DNA of 64,000 nt from JBDLRH01 sp039800165 (GCA_039800165.1 JBDLRH010000150.1:1-64000), one strand, 5' to 3'. Shown: positions 26,243-34,961, counted from the stretch's first letter. Translations and numbers: made by a program. The notes: generated by a model from the letters alone, not told the origin.

Positions 26243-27079
26243 TCAGCGGCAGTGCATCACCGCGGGCTGTGCCGGCGCCGGGGCGATGTCTGCCACCGGG
26301 GCAGCGGCTTCGCCACGCAGCTCGTGCTCGAACTGGTCGTACAGCGCCGCCAGCCGCTCGCGCGTGACCTGTGCCGACGGCAGATCAAAAGCCAGCGCGC
26401 CGTCGCGCAGACCGATGATGCGCGGAAAGTGCTCCAGCGCCTTGTCCACCTGGTGCAGCGTGGCCACCAGCGTGATGCCGCGCTCGCGCGCGCCATCGAC
26501 CAGCGTGCGCATGGCCTGGGTAGAGCGCGCCGGGTCCAGCGCCGACAGCGGCTCGTCTACCAGCCACAGCGATGCGGGCGACAACAGCGCACGCGCCAGG
26601 CCCACGCGCTGGCGCTCGCCACCCGACAGGCGGTCGACCCGTTCGAACAGCTTGTCGGCCAGATCAAAGCGCTCGAGCGCCGCGAAGGCCGCGGGAATGT
26701 CCGAGGGATAGAACAGCGAGCGCACGCTGGACCACACGCCCATCGCCGGCAGGCGGCCGGCCAGCACCGAGGTGACCACGCGCTGGCGCGGCGGCAGCGG
26801 CGGCACCTGCGGCGCCATGAACAGCCGGCCGCGCAGGCGCTGCAGCGCGCTGCGCGACAGCGACCACGGATCGGCGTCGCCCAGCGCAAGCCGCCCGTGC
26901 TGCGGCGACAGCGCGCACGCCATCACCTGCAGCAGCGTCGTCTTGCCGGCGCCCGAGGGGCCGATCACCGCCACCTGCTCGCCGGCACCGATCGACACCG
27001 ACAGCGAGCGGATGGCGGGGGCTGCGTCAGCCCGCGCGGCCGGGTGGCGCGCCGAGGCGCCGTCCAGAACGATCTTCAT
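26243..27079 (-). CDS. PhnC-type ABC transporter ATP-binding protein
   Basis: 278 aa. Walker A is GPSGAGKTT, the signature LSGGERQRVGLARALL and Walker B LWLVDEPLSALD, with a downstream H-loop TLHQVD. The LFMAPQVPPLPPRQRVVTSVLAGRLP segment is PhnC-like. It lies between the binding protein and the permeases, with 21 and 32 base gaps, and energises this importer. Confidence 0.9.
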   Translation of the reverse strand: MKIVLDGASARHPAARADAAPAIRSLSVSIGAGEQVAVIGPSGAGKTTLLQVMACALSPQHGRLALGDADPWSLSRSALQRLRGRLFMAPQVPPLPPRQRVVTSVLAGRLPAMGVWSSVRSLFYPSDIPAAFAALERFDLADKLFERVDRLSGGERQRVGLARALLSPASLWLVDEPLSALDPARSTQAMRTLVDGARERGITLVATLHQVDKALEHFPRIIGLRDGALAFDLPSAQVTRERLAALYDQFEHELRGEAAAPVADIAPAPAQPAVMHCR

Positions 27080-27100
27080 GGGGCAGCAGTATGCAGCCGC

Positions 27101-27967
27101 TTACAGAAGGCCGGCGCTGCGCGCTGCCGACTCCAGGCCCTTGTAGTTCTCGGGCGTGGTCGCGATGTAGCGCGTGGCGCGGTTGAGCTTGAGGATCTCG
27201 GCCTGCGCCGGGTCCTTGTCGCTCAGGGCCAGCAGGGCCGCCTTGACCTTGTCCTGCATCGCCTTGGGCATGTCGGCATGCACCGACCAGTTGTAGTTGA
27301 AGTACGGCGGGGTGGTGTAGAACACGTCGACCGCCTTGGTGTCGACCCGGTTCTCGCTGACGAATTTGCGCCACACGGTGATGTCGAGCGCGGCCGCGTC
27401 GACCTTGCCGCTGACCACCGACGCGATGGTGGCGTCATGCGCACCGCTGTAGGCGATGCGACGGAAATCTTTTTCGGGATTGATGTTGGCCTGCAGCAGG
27501 AAGCTGCGCGGCATCAGGTGGCCGGAGGTGCTGCTTTGCGAGCCGAAGGACACCTGCTTGCCCTTCATGTCGGCCAGGCCCTTGATGCCCGAATCGGTCT
27601 TGGCGATGAACACCGACTGGAACTTGGTGTCTTCTTCGCGTTGTGCCAGCGGCACGATCTTGCCGCCGCTGCGCAGGTTGGCCTGCACGTGGGTGAATCC
27701 GCCGAACCAGACCAGATCCACCTTCTTGTTGACCAGCGCCTCGACGGCGGCCGGGTAATCGTTGACGGGAGTGAACTCGACCTTCATGCCGAGCTGCTTT
27801 TCGAGATAGTTCGCCAGGGGGGTGAACTTGCGCACCTGCTCGGTGGCGGCTTCTTCGGGGATGGTGGTCACACGAAAGACTTGCTGCGCATGACTTAGCG
27901 CACCGAAGCACAGGACCGCGCAGGTCATCAGTGCCTTCAGGGTGCGCGAGGGGGACAGGCTGATCAT
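27101..27967 (-). CDS. PhnD-type periplasmic binding protein, candidate selenate/selenite receptor
   Basis: 288 aa with signal peptide MISLSPSRTLKALMTCAVLCFGALSHAQ. The PhnD family core is clear: FTPLANYLEKQLGMKVEF, VDLVWFGGFTHVQA, and FGSQSSTSGHLMPRSFLLQ as the ligand-binding loop. PhnD relatives bind phosphonate, phosphite or phosphate. One clade (TIGR04553, recalled from memory) is described as putative selenate-binding because it sits next to selenium genes. Here the operon is divergent from egtD-senABC, which supports that reading but does not prove it. It starts the transporter operon. Confidence 0.85.
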   Translation of the reverse strand: MISLSPSRTLKALMTCAVLCFGALSHAQQVFRVTTIPEEAATEQVRKFTPLANYLEKQLGMKVEFTPVNDYPAAVEALVNKKVDLVWFGGFTHVQANLRSGGKIVPLAQREEDTKFQSVFIAKTDSGIKGLADMKGKQVSFGSQSSTSGHLMPRSFLLQANINPEKDFRRIAYSGAHDATIASVVSGKVDAAALDITVWRKFVSENRVDTKAVDVFYTTPPYFNYNWSVHADMPKAMQDKVKAALLALSDKDPAQAEILKLNRATRYIATTPENYKGLESAARSAGLL

Positions 27968-28049
27968 GGAATTTCCTCAGTGAAAAAAAGCGAGAAACGG
28001 GGCTGCCGCCTCGCGAACGGAGCCCGAATCGATTACAACTGATTTCATC

Positions 28050-28067
28050 TCGTGGCGTGGGCCACGA
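28050..28067. promoter_or_regulatory. Perfect inverted repeat between the importer operon and egtD
   Basis: TCGTGGC-GTGG-GCCACGA, a 7-base perfect palindrome with a 4-base centre, is followed by a run of seven A. It lies in the 171-base divergent promoter region, about 83 bases from phnD and 71 from egtD. The A-run is on the wrong side for a terminator in either direction, so an operator shared by both units is the more likely role. Confidence 0.5.
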
Positions 28068-28138
28068 AAAAAATCCCGGACGCCCCGCTTTTCCTTGCAT
28101 CGGACTGACGCCGGTTTGTGCGAAGCTGTAGGCCGCAC

Positions 28139-29107
28139 ATGAAATCTCCCCGATTCCTGCAGATCCATCACGAGGATCGCGATGCCGTGCGTGAGGAGCT
28201 GCTGGCCGGCCTGCGTGCCGCGCGCGCCCACACCTCGGCCAAGTACCTGTACGACGCACTCGGCTCGCGCCTGTTCGAGGCCATCACCGAGTTGCCCGAG
28301 TACTACCCCACCCGCACCGAGGCGCAGATCTTTGCCGGGCATGGTGCTGCGATGGCGGCGTGCGTGCCACGTGGCGCCACGCTGATCGACCTGGGCGCGG
28401 GCAACTGCAACAAGGCCGCCGCGCTGTTCGAGCGCTTCGAACCGGCGCACTATGTGGCGGTGGACATCTCGGTGGACTTCCTGCGCAACGCGCTCGAATG
28501 CCTGCAGCGGCAGCACCCCGCGCTGCAGATGACCGGGCTGGGGCTCGACTTTTCGTCCGGCCTGCGCCTGCCGGATGACGCGGGCATCGCCGGTGACGCG
28601 CCGCGCATCCTGTTCTACCCGGGGTCAAGCATCGGCAACTTCACGCCCGAGGAGGCGCAGGCCTTCCTGCGCACGGTGCATGCCGCCTGCGGCAGCGCGC
28701 CGGGCAGCGGCCTGCTGATCGGGGTGGACCTGGTCAAGGGCACTGCCGAACTGGAGGCAGCCTACGACGACGCCCTGGGCGTGACCGCAGCCTTCAACCG
28801 CAACCTGCTGCTGCACATCAACCGCCTCGCGGGCACCGACTTCGCGCTGGCCGACTGGCGGCATCTGGCGCGCTACGACACCGCGCTGGACCGCATCGAG
28901 ATGCACCTGGTGGCCAACCATTCGCTGAAGGTGCGCTGGCCCGATGGCGAGCGTGACTTCAGCGCCGGCGAGACGATCCACACTGAAATCTCGTGCAAGT
29001 GGACGCTGCCGCGCTTCGACGCGCTGCTGCGCTCGGCGGGCTTTGGCGCACCGCAGGCCTGGTGCGATGAACGCCAGCGCTTTGCGGTGTTCTGGGCACC
29101 GGTATAG
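28139..29107 (+). CDS. egtD: L-histidine N(alpha)-methyltransferase
   Basis: Trimethylates histidine to hercynine using S-adenosylmethionine. At about 322 aa it has normal length. Visible motifs are YDALGSRLFEAITELPEYYPTRTEAQI (residues 38-65), the SAM loop LIDLGAGNCNKA (82-93) and FYPGSSIGNF. The late GETIHTEISCKWT segment contributes to the active site in the family. The start at 28139 gives MKSPRFLQIH. Hercynine is the substrate of both ergothioneine and selenoneine synthases; the adjacent sen genes point to selenoneine. It converges on senA. Confidence 0.95.
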   Translation: MKSPRFLQIHHEDRDAVREELLAGLRAARAHTSAKYLYDALGSRLFEAITELPEYYPTRTEAQIFAGHGAAMAACVPRGATLIDLGAGNCNKAAALFERFEPAHYVAVDISVDFLRNALECLQRQHPALQMTGLGLDFSSGLRLPDDAGIAGDAPRILFYPGSSIGNFTPEEAQAFLRTVHAACGSAPGSGLLIGVDLVKGTAELEAAYDDALGVTAAFNRNLLLHINRLAGTDFALADWRHLARYDTALDRIEMHLVANHSLKVRWPDGERDFSAGETIHTEISCKWTLPRFDALLRSAGFGAPQAWCDERQRFAVFWAPV

Positions 29108-29141
29108 CGGCCCCGCTGGGCTCTGGCGAACTGACGCGTCG

Positions 29142-30416
29142 TCAGTCGACGGCCACCGAGCGGAAGCCCGCCAGGATGTCGTTGCGCGCGGGCACGAAGA
29201 AGTTGCGGTAGCCCGGATGCGCCAGCACCTCCGAGGTGGCGCTGCAGGCGCCGCGCAGCACCCGGTAGGCACCGTCAAACCACGGCTGCGAATAGTCGCG
29301 GTACGGATGCGGCACGAAGCCATCGAAGGGCGCGAAGCGGCAGGCCATCCACTCCCACACCTCGCCCCAGGCAAAGCGTCCCGGCTCCGTGCTGAGGCAG
29401 GCGCATTCCCATTCGGCCTCGGTGGGCAGACGGCGGCCCGCCCAGCGGCACCAGGCTTCGGCGTCGTGCGCGTTGAGGTGCACAGCGGGCGCAGCCGGGT
29501 CGATGGCCGACCATGCCGCGCCGATGCGCTGCTGCCACCCGTCAGAAGTGCGCCGCAGGTGCGGTGGCGGCGCGTGGCCGGTGGCCTCGATGAAGGGCAG
29601 GTAGCGTGACCAGCGGACCGGGTGGGCGTCGATGCGAAACGCATCCAGCGCCACCTCGCGCGTGCCGAATTCATTGTCAAAGGCCCAGGCACCGCCTTGC
29701 TGGGGCCCGCAGCCCAGCGTCCAGCGCTGCGCCGGGATGTCGATCTGCGCATCGGCCGCCGCACCCGACAGCGCCAGCGCGCCCGGCACGGCGTGGCCTC
29801 GCCGCAGGGGTTCGGGCAGGTCGATCTGCAGGCCCTGGCCCATGTACACCAGCGCCTCACCGTGCATGGCTTCGTGCATCAGCACCAACCAGCCGAAGTA
29901 CAGGTCGCTTGCAGGCGGCGAGGTGTCCAGCCAGGCCAGCGTGTCGCGCTGCACATCGGCCAGGTAGTCGAGCGTGGTGGCCAGGCCCGGCAGCGGCAAG
30001 TCCCAGCGGGTGCCATGCGCCACCAGGGTCGAGTCGTACAGGCTGTCGGCCAGCGCCAGGCGCGATGCGCGGCGTGCATGCATCGGGTCGCAGGCGGTGC
30101 CGTGACCGCGCTGCAGGTTGCGCGCAATCCACCATTCCTGGAACCAGGCGATGTGCCCCCACTCCCACAGCGGCGGGTTGAGTTCGTCGCGCTGCGGCAC
30201 GTCCAGTTCGGGCAGGGCCTGCGCCCAGGCCTCGATCAGGCCCAGCGTGCGTGCGCGGGTGTGGCGCAGCGCGTCGGCCAGCGCCTGCGCCTGTGCGGCG
30301 GCATCGACCTGGCGCAACGCGCGGGCGTGGTCGCCCAAGCCCCGCGCGCGGGGCTGCGGTGGCGCCATCAGGGCGGATGAACCTGTCATTTCCGGGCGCA
30401 GCACGGTCGCCGACAC
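29142..30416 (-). CDS. senA: Selenoneine synthase SenA (EgtB-like non-heme iron enzyme)
   Basis: 424 aa with an N-terminal DinB-like domain and a C-terminal FGE-sulfatase domain (from about residue 225). Iron ligands fit the EgtB pattern: His88 in WEWGHIAWF, and His181 and His185 in HEAMHGE. The FGE part shows RRLPTEAEWECA and RVLRGACSATSE. In Variovorax, SenA couples a selenosugar to hercynine to give selenoneine. The alternative is a sulfur-using EgtB. The adjacent senB and senC and nearby egtD favour SenA. An internal ATG at 30389 is an alternative start. It is divergent from senB with only 15 bases between the starts. Confidence 0.88.
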   Translation of the reverse strand: MSATVLRPEMTGSSALMAPPQPRARGLGDHARALRQVDAAAQAQALADALRHTRARTLGLIEAWAQALPELDVPQRDELNPPLWEWGHIAWFQEWWIARNLQRGHGTACDPMHARRASRLALADSLYDSTLVAHGTRWDLPLPGLATTLDYLADVQRDTLAWLDTSPPASDLYFGWLVLMHEAMHGEALVYMGQGLQIDLPEPLRRGHAVPGALALSGAAADAQIDIPAQRWTLGCGPQQGGAWAFDNEFGTREVALDAFRIDAHPVRWSRYLPFIEATGHAPPPHLRRTSDGWQQRIGAAWSAIDPAAPAVHLNAHDAEAWCRWAGRRLPTEAEWECACLSTEPGRFAWGEVWEWMACRFAPFDGFVPHPYRDYSQPWFDGAYRVLRGACSATSEVLAHPGYRNFFVPARNDILAGFRSVAVD

Positions 30417-30418
30417 GC

Positions 30419-30424
30419 TATAAA
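30419..30424 (+). promoter_or_regulatory. Possible -10 element for senB
   Basis: TATAAA lies immediately before the senB start in an otherwise GC-rich gap. If used, the senB transcript would be nearly leaderless. No clear -35 box was found. Confidence 0.3.
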
Positions 30425-30431
30425 CCCCTCA

Positions 30432-31409
30432 GTGAGCCGCTCTGTGAAACGTTCTTCCATCGTCATCGTGACCCCGGCGCTGGCCAGTGCCAACAACGGC
30501 AACTGGCAGACCGCGAGGCGCTGGCAGCGCATGCTGTCGCAGGCGCATTCTGCCCGCATCACCGACCGCTGGCCCGATGAACAGGCCGAACAAGACGAGG
30601 TGATTCTGGCCTTGCACGCGCGCCGCTCGGCCGCTTCGATCGACGCCTGGGCGCAGCGCCACGGCAGTGCGCGGCTGGTGGTGGTGCTGACCGGCACCGA
30701 CCTGTACCGCGACATCGCCACCGATGCGCAGGCGCAGCGATCGCTGGACCTCGCCTCGCACCTGGTGGTGCTGCAAGACGAGGCGCCGCACGCGCTGCCG
30801 GCGCAGCACCGCGCCAAGGCGCGGGTGATCTTCCAGTCCACCACCTCGCGCCAGCGGCTGCCCAAGACCGGCCGCCACCTGCGTGCGGTGATGGTGGGCC
30901 ATCTGCGCGACGAGAAGGACCCGCTGACGCTGATGGCCGCCGCGCGGCTGATCTCGCGTCGCGAGGGCATCCTGATCGACCACATCGGCAGCCCGCTTGA
31001 TGCAGCGCTGGAGCGCGCGGCGCGCGAGACCATGGCGCAGTGCCCGCACTACCGCTGGCTGGGGGGCCTGCCCCACGCCCAGGCGCTGTCGCGCATCCAG
31101 CGCGCGCATCTGCTGGTGCACGCCAGCCGCATGGAAGGCGGAGCGCATGTGGTGATGGAGGCGGTATGCAGCGGCACGCCGGTGCTCGCCTCGCGCATGG
31201 ACGGCAACGTCGGCATGCTGGGCCGCGACTACAGCGGCTACTTTGCGGTGGGCGACGCACAGGGGCTGGCGCAGGCGCTGCGCGAATGCCGTACGCCCGG
31301 CCGGCTCGAACAACTCATGGCACAGTGCGAGCTGCGTGCGCCGCTGTTCGCGCCGCATGCCGAGCAGGCCGCGCTGCTGGACCTGATCGGCGACGTGCTG
31401 CAAGACTGA
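30432..31409 (+). CDS. senB: Selenosugar synthase SenB (TIGR04348-type glycosyltransferase)
   Basis: 325 aa, GT-B-like. The N-terminus IVIVTPALASANNGNWQTARRW is characteristic of this family. Later motifs are LRDEKDPLTLMAAARL and the nucleotide-binding ASRMEGGAHVVMEAVCSGTPVLAS. SenB joins selenophosphate to a UDP-sugar, giving a 1-seleno-sugar. GTG at 30432 is used; the in-frame GTG at 30444 (VKRSSIV...) also fits family N-termini. It is followed 6 bases later by senC on the same strand. Confidence 0.88.
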   Translation: MSRSVKRSSIVIVTPALASANNGNWQTARRWQRMLSQAHSARITDRWPDEQAEQDEVILALHARRSAASIDAWAQRHGSARLVVVLTGTDLYRDIATDAQAQRSLDLASHLVVLQDEAPHALPAQHRAKARVIFQSTTSRQRLPKTGRHLRAVMVGHLRDEKDPLTLMAAARLISRREGILIDHIGSPLDAALERAARETMAQCPHYRWLGGLPHAQALSRIQRAHLLVHASRMEGGAHVVMEAVCSGTPVLASRMDGNVGMLGRDYSGYFAVGDAQGLAQALRECRTPGRLEQLMAQCELRAPLFAPHAEQAALLDLIGDVLQD

Positions 31410-31415
31410 GACCCG

Positions 31416-33719
31416 ATGCAATCCCCCTCTTCTCCTGTGCTGCGCGACATCGTGCTGGTGGGCGGTGGCCACAGCCATGTCGGCGTGCTGCGCATGTTCG
31501 GCATGAAGCCGCTGCCCGGCGTGCGCCTCACGCTCATCTGCACCGACATGGACACGCCCTACTCGGGGATGTTGCCGGGCTACATCGCAGGCCACTACGG
31601 TTTTGACGAGGTGCACATCGACCTGGGCCGCCTGGCCGCCTTCGCGGGCGCCCGCATGATCCACGGCGAGGTGACGGGCCTCAAGCGCAACACCGACGGC
31701 AGCGGCGGGCAGGTGCTGGTGCGCGGCCGACCGGCCATCCCCTACGACTGGGTGTCGATCAACACCGGCTCCACACCGCAGGTGCAGCAGGTGCAGGGCG
31801 CCGAGCAAAACGCGGTGCCGGTCAAGCCGATCTTCCGCTTCAACCAGCGCTGGCTGGCGCTGCTGGAGCGCGTGCGCAAGCACCACGGCCGCATGACGAT
31901 TGCGGTGGTGGGTGGCGGCGCCGGTGGCGTGGAGCTCACGCTGGCGATGCAGTACCGGCTGCGCCACGAGCTGCGCGCCATCGGTCGCTCGCCCGACGAC
32001 CTGAGCTTTGCGCTGTTTTCTGCCGCCACGGAGATCCTGCCCACGCACAACGCATGGGTGCGCAAGCACTTCCTGAAGGTGCTGACCGAGCGCGGCGTGG
32101 CGGTGCATTGCAGCGCCGCCGTCACCGAGGTGCAGCCCGGCTGTCTGGTGACGGCCAACGGCCGCGTGTTCGACGCCGACGAAACCATGTGGGTGACGCA
32201 AGCGGGCGGCCCGGCCTGGCTGCGCGACAGCGGCCTGGCGCTGGACGACAGCGGCTTCATCCAGGTCAACGAATTCCTGCACAGCCCCACCGACCCGCGC
32301 GTGTTTGCTGCCGGCGACGTGGCCTCGATGATCGGCCAGCCGCTGGAGAAGGCTGGCGTGTTTGCGGTGCGCATGGGCAAGCCGCTCACCGAGAATCTGA
32401 GGCGCGCGGTGGCCGGGCAAGCGCTGCAGCCGTACCGCCCGCAGACGAGCTGGCTGGCCCTCATTTCCACCGGCAACCGCCATGCGGTGGCCTCGCGCGG
32501 GCGCATCGGCTTTGCCGGCGACTGGGTGTGGCGCTGGAAGGACTGGATCGACCGGCGCTTCATGCGCAAGTTCAGTGAGTTCCCGGCGATGGATGCGCAT
32601 GCCATGCCGGCCGCGCCCGAGACGCCGGGCCAGGGCGTGTCGCTGAACGCCGAAGAATCGCTGCAGGCGATCTCGGCGATCGCGATGCGCTGTGGCGGCT
32701 GCGGCGCCAAGGTGGGCGCCACCGTGCTGTCGCGCGCGCTCGGCTCGCTCAACCCGATCCAGCGCAGCGACGTGCTGATCGGCCTGAACTCGCCCGACGA
32801 CGCGGCCGTGGTGCGCGTGCCGCCGGGCAAGGCGATGGTGCACACGGTGGACTTCTTCCGTGCCTTCATCGACGACCCCTACCTCTTCGGCAAGGTGGCG
32901 GCCAACCATGCGCTGGGCGATGTGTTCGCGATGGGTGGCGAGCCGCAGTCGGCCACCGCGGTCACCACCGTGCCACCGGGGCTGGAGAGCAAGACCGAAG
33001 ACCTGCTGTTCCAGATGATGACCGGCGCGGTGGAGGTGCTGAATGAGGCGGGCTGCGCCCTGGTGGGCGGCCACACCGGCGAAGGCCGCGAGCTCGCGCT
33101 CGGCTTTGCGATCAACGGCCTGATCGACGAAGACCTGCACGACGTGATGCGCAAGGGCGGCATGCGGCCCGGCGATGCGCTGATCCTGACCAAGCCGATC
33201 GGCACCGGCACGCTGTTTGCGGCGCATGCGCAGGCCAAGGCGCGCGGGCGCTGGATCAGCGCGGCGCTGCAGTCGATGATCGTCTCCAACCGCGACGGCG
33301 CGCGCATCCTGCGCGAGCATGGGGCCACCGCCTGCACCGACCTCACCGGCTTCGGCCTGCTGGGCCATCTGGTGGAGATGACGCGGCCGTCCAATGTGGA
33401 CGCGCAGCTGCAGCTGTCGGCGCTGCCGCTGCTGGATGGCGCGGTGGACTGCGTGTCCGCCGGCATCCTGAGTTCGCTGCAGCCGGCCAATGTGCGACTG
33501 CGCCGCGCGCTGCGCAACGCGCAGGACTTTGTGGGCGACCCCCGCCATGCCCTGCTGTTCGACCCGCAGACCGCCGGCGGCCTGCTGGCCAGCGTGCCGG
33601 GCGAACGCGCGGCCGATTGCGTGGCCGCACTCAAGGCCGCGGGCTACACGCACACCGCGGTGATCGGGCGCATCCTGCCGCAGGGCGATGTGCTCGAGCC
33701 TGTCGAGCTGGTGCGCTGA
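31416..33719 (+). CDS. senC: Selenide, water dikinase fused to an FAD/NAD(P)H oxidoreductase (SenC/SelD)
   Basis: 767 aa in two parts. Residues 1 to about 400 form an NDH-2-like oxidoreductase: VLVGGGHSHVGVLRMF (FAD), VVGGGAGGVEL (NAD(P)) and VFAAGDVA. From about 415 the SelD domain follows, with catalytic Cys429 and Lys432 in CGGCGAKVGATV, matching E. coli Cys17 and Lys20. Further motifs are DDAAVV, the Asp cluster and GGHTGEGREL. Position 429 is a normal TGC codon. SelD makes selenophosphate from selenide and ATP. It lies 6 bases after senB, so the product probably feeds SenB. The fusion is known in other bacteria. Confidence 0.93.
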   Translation: MQSPSSPVLRDIVLVGGGHSHVGVLRMFGMKPLPGVRLTLICTDMDTPYSGMLPGYIAGHYGFDEVHIDLGRLAAFAGARMIHGEVTGLKRNTDGSGGQVLVRGRPAIPYDWVSINTGSTPQVQQVQGAEQNAVPVKPIFRFNQRWLALLERVRKHHGRMTIAVVGGGAGGVELTLAMQYRLRHELRAIGRSPDDLSFALFSAATEILPTHNAWVRKHFLKVLTERGVAVHCSAAVTEVQPGCLVTANGRVFDADETMWVTQAGGPAWLRDSGLALDDSGFIQVNEFLHSPTDPRVFAAGDVASMIGQPLEKAGVFAVRMGKPLTENLRRAVAGQALQPYRPQTSWLALISTGNRHAVASRGRIGFAGDWVWRWKDWIDRRFMRKFSEFPAMDAHAMPAAPETPGQGVSLNAEESLQAISAIAMRCGGCGAKVGATVLSRALGSLNPIQRSDVLIGLNSPDDAAVVRVPPGKAMVHTVDFFRAFIDDPYLFGKVAANHALGDVFAMGGEPQSATAVTTVPPGLESKTEDLLFQMMTGAVEVLNEAGCALVGGHTGEGRELALGFAINGLIDEDLHDVMRKGGMRPGDALILTKPIGTGTLFAAHAQAKARGRWISAALQSMIVSNRDGARILREHGATACTDLTGFGLLGHLVEMTRPSNVDAQLQLSALPLLDGAVDCVSAGILSSLQPANVRLRRALRNAQDFVGDPRHALLFDPQTAGGLLASVPGERAADCVAALKAAGYTHTAVIGRILPQGDVLEPVELVR

Positions 33720-33751
33720 CTTCGGTTTTCGCGGGCCGGGCATCGGGCGGC

Positions 33752-33783
33752 ACCCGGGCGGCCGCCTTCAGCCGCCCGGGTTT
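33752..33783 (+). terminator. Strong hairpin after senC
   Basis: ACCCGGGCGGC (33752-33762) pairs fully with GCCGCCCGGGT (33771-33781) around an 8-base loop, followed by a short T run. It ends the senBC transcript before rpoH. Confidence 0.75.
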
Positions 33784-33804
33784 CGATGGTCACCGAACCT
33801 TTGG

Positions 33805-33822
33805 TAAGTGTGTGTACACTTA
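33805..33822. promoter_or_regulatory. Palindrome upstream of rpoH
   Basis: TAAGTGT-GTGT-ACACTTA, a 7-base perfect inverted repeat, lies 120 bases before the rpoH start. It is AT-rich and overlaps a possible -10 (TACACT or TATGAA). The regulator is unknown. Confidence 0.4.
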
Positions 33823-33881
33823 TGAATTCGGCTTTTCAAAGCATGAATCCTGATGTGACTCAAGCGCGTACAACAGCCACC

Positions 33882-33909
33882 GGAACTTTTCCTTTAGCAC
33901 TCGCTCACA
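33882..33909 (+). promoter_or_regulatory. Possible sigma-E-type promoter of rpoH
   Basis: GGAACTT at 33882-33888 matches the sigma-E -35 box. TCACA at 33905-33909, after a 16-base spacer, resembles its -10 (TCAAA/TCTGA). It would give a short leader of about 28 bases. The -10 falls inside the CIRCE spacer. E. coli rpoH also has a sigma-E promoter; use here is inference. Confidence 0.4.
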
Positions 33910-33920
33910 GGGAGTGCTAA
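33894..33920. promoter_or_regulatory. CIRCE element (HrcA operator) upstream of rpoH
   Basis: A perfect match to the consensus: TTAGCACTC at 33894-33902, nine spacer bases, then GAGTGCTAA at 33912-33920. CIRCE is the operator of the heat-shock repressor HrcA. Its centre is about 36 bases from the rpoH start, so HrcA should repress rpoH transcription and tie the two heat-shock circuits together. Confidence 0.93.
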
Positions 33921-33942
33921 CATACAAAGCTTCAAGGAGGTC

Positions 33943-34881
<939 letters not shown>

Positions 34882-34907
34882 CCGCGCTCCTCAAGTCTTG
34901 AAGACCC

Positions 34908-34932
34908 AGCCCGGCTCTGCCCGGGCTTTTTT
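34908..34932 (+). terminator. Rho-independent terminator of rpoH
   Basis: AGCCCGG (34908-34914) pairs with CCGGGCT (34921-34927) around a 6-base loop, followed by a T run to 34932. Confidence 0.9.
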
Positions 34933-34961
34933 GTACCTGTTGCGCCAGAACGCACTACCTC

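Noticed and set aside
24514..27967. Calling the operon a phosphonate utilisation system
   Set aside because: No C-P lyase, phosphonatase or phosphite dehydrogenase gene is in the window; context is selenium-related. The transporter family itself is accepted.
28050..28073. Hairpin plus A-run as a terminator
   Set aside because: The A-run follows the stem on the plus strand, so no T run follows the hairpin in either direction.
29142..30416. Calling the EgtB-like gene a plain ergothioneine EgtB
   Set aside because: The immediate senB and senC neighbours point to selenoneine. The sulfur alternative is kept in the entry as a lower-ranked option.
32691..32709. Possible selenocysteine codon in SenC
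   Set aside because: The catalytic position is TGC (Cys429); no in-frame TGA occurs.
30429..33743. Very long open frame on the minus strand opposite senB and senC
   Set aside because: Its product is His/Arg/Ala-rich with no domain and arises because GC-rich third positions remove stops. The plus-strand genes carry clear motifs.
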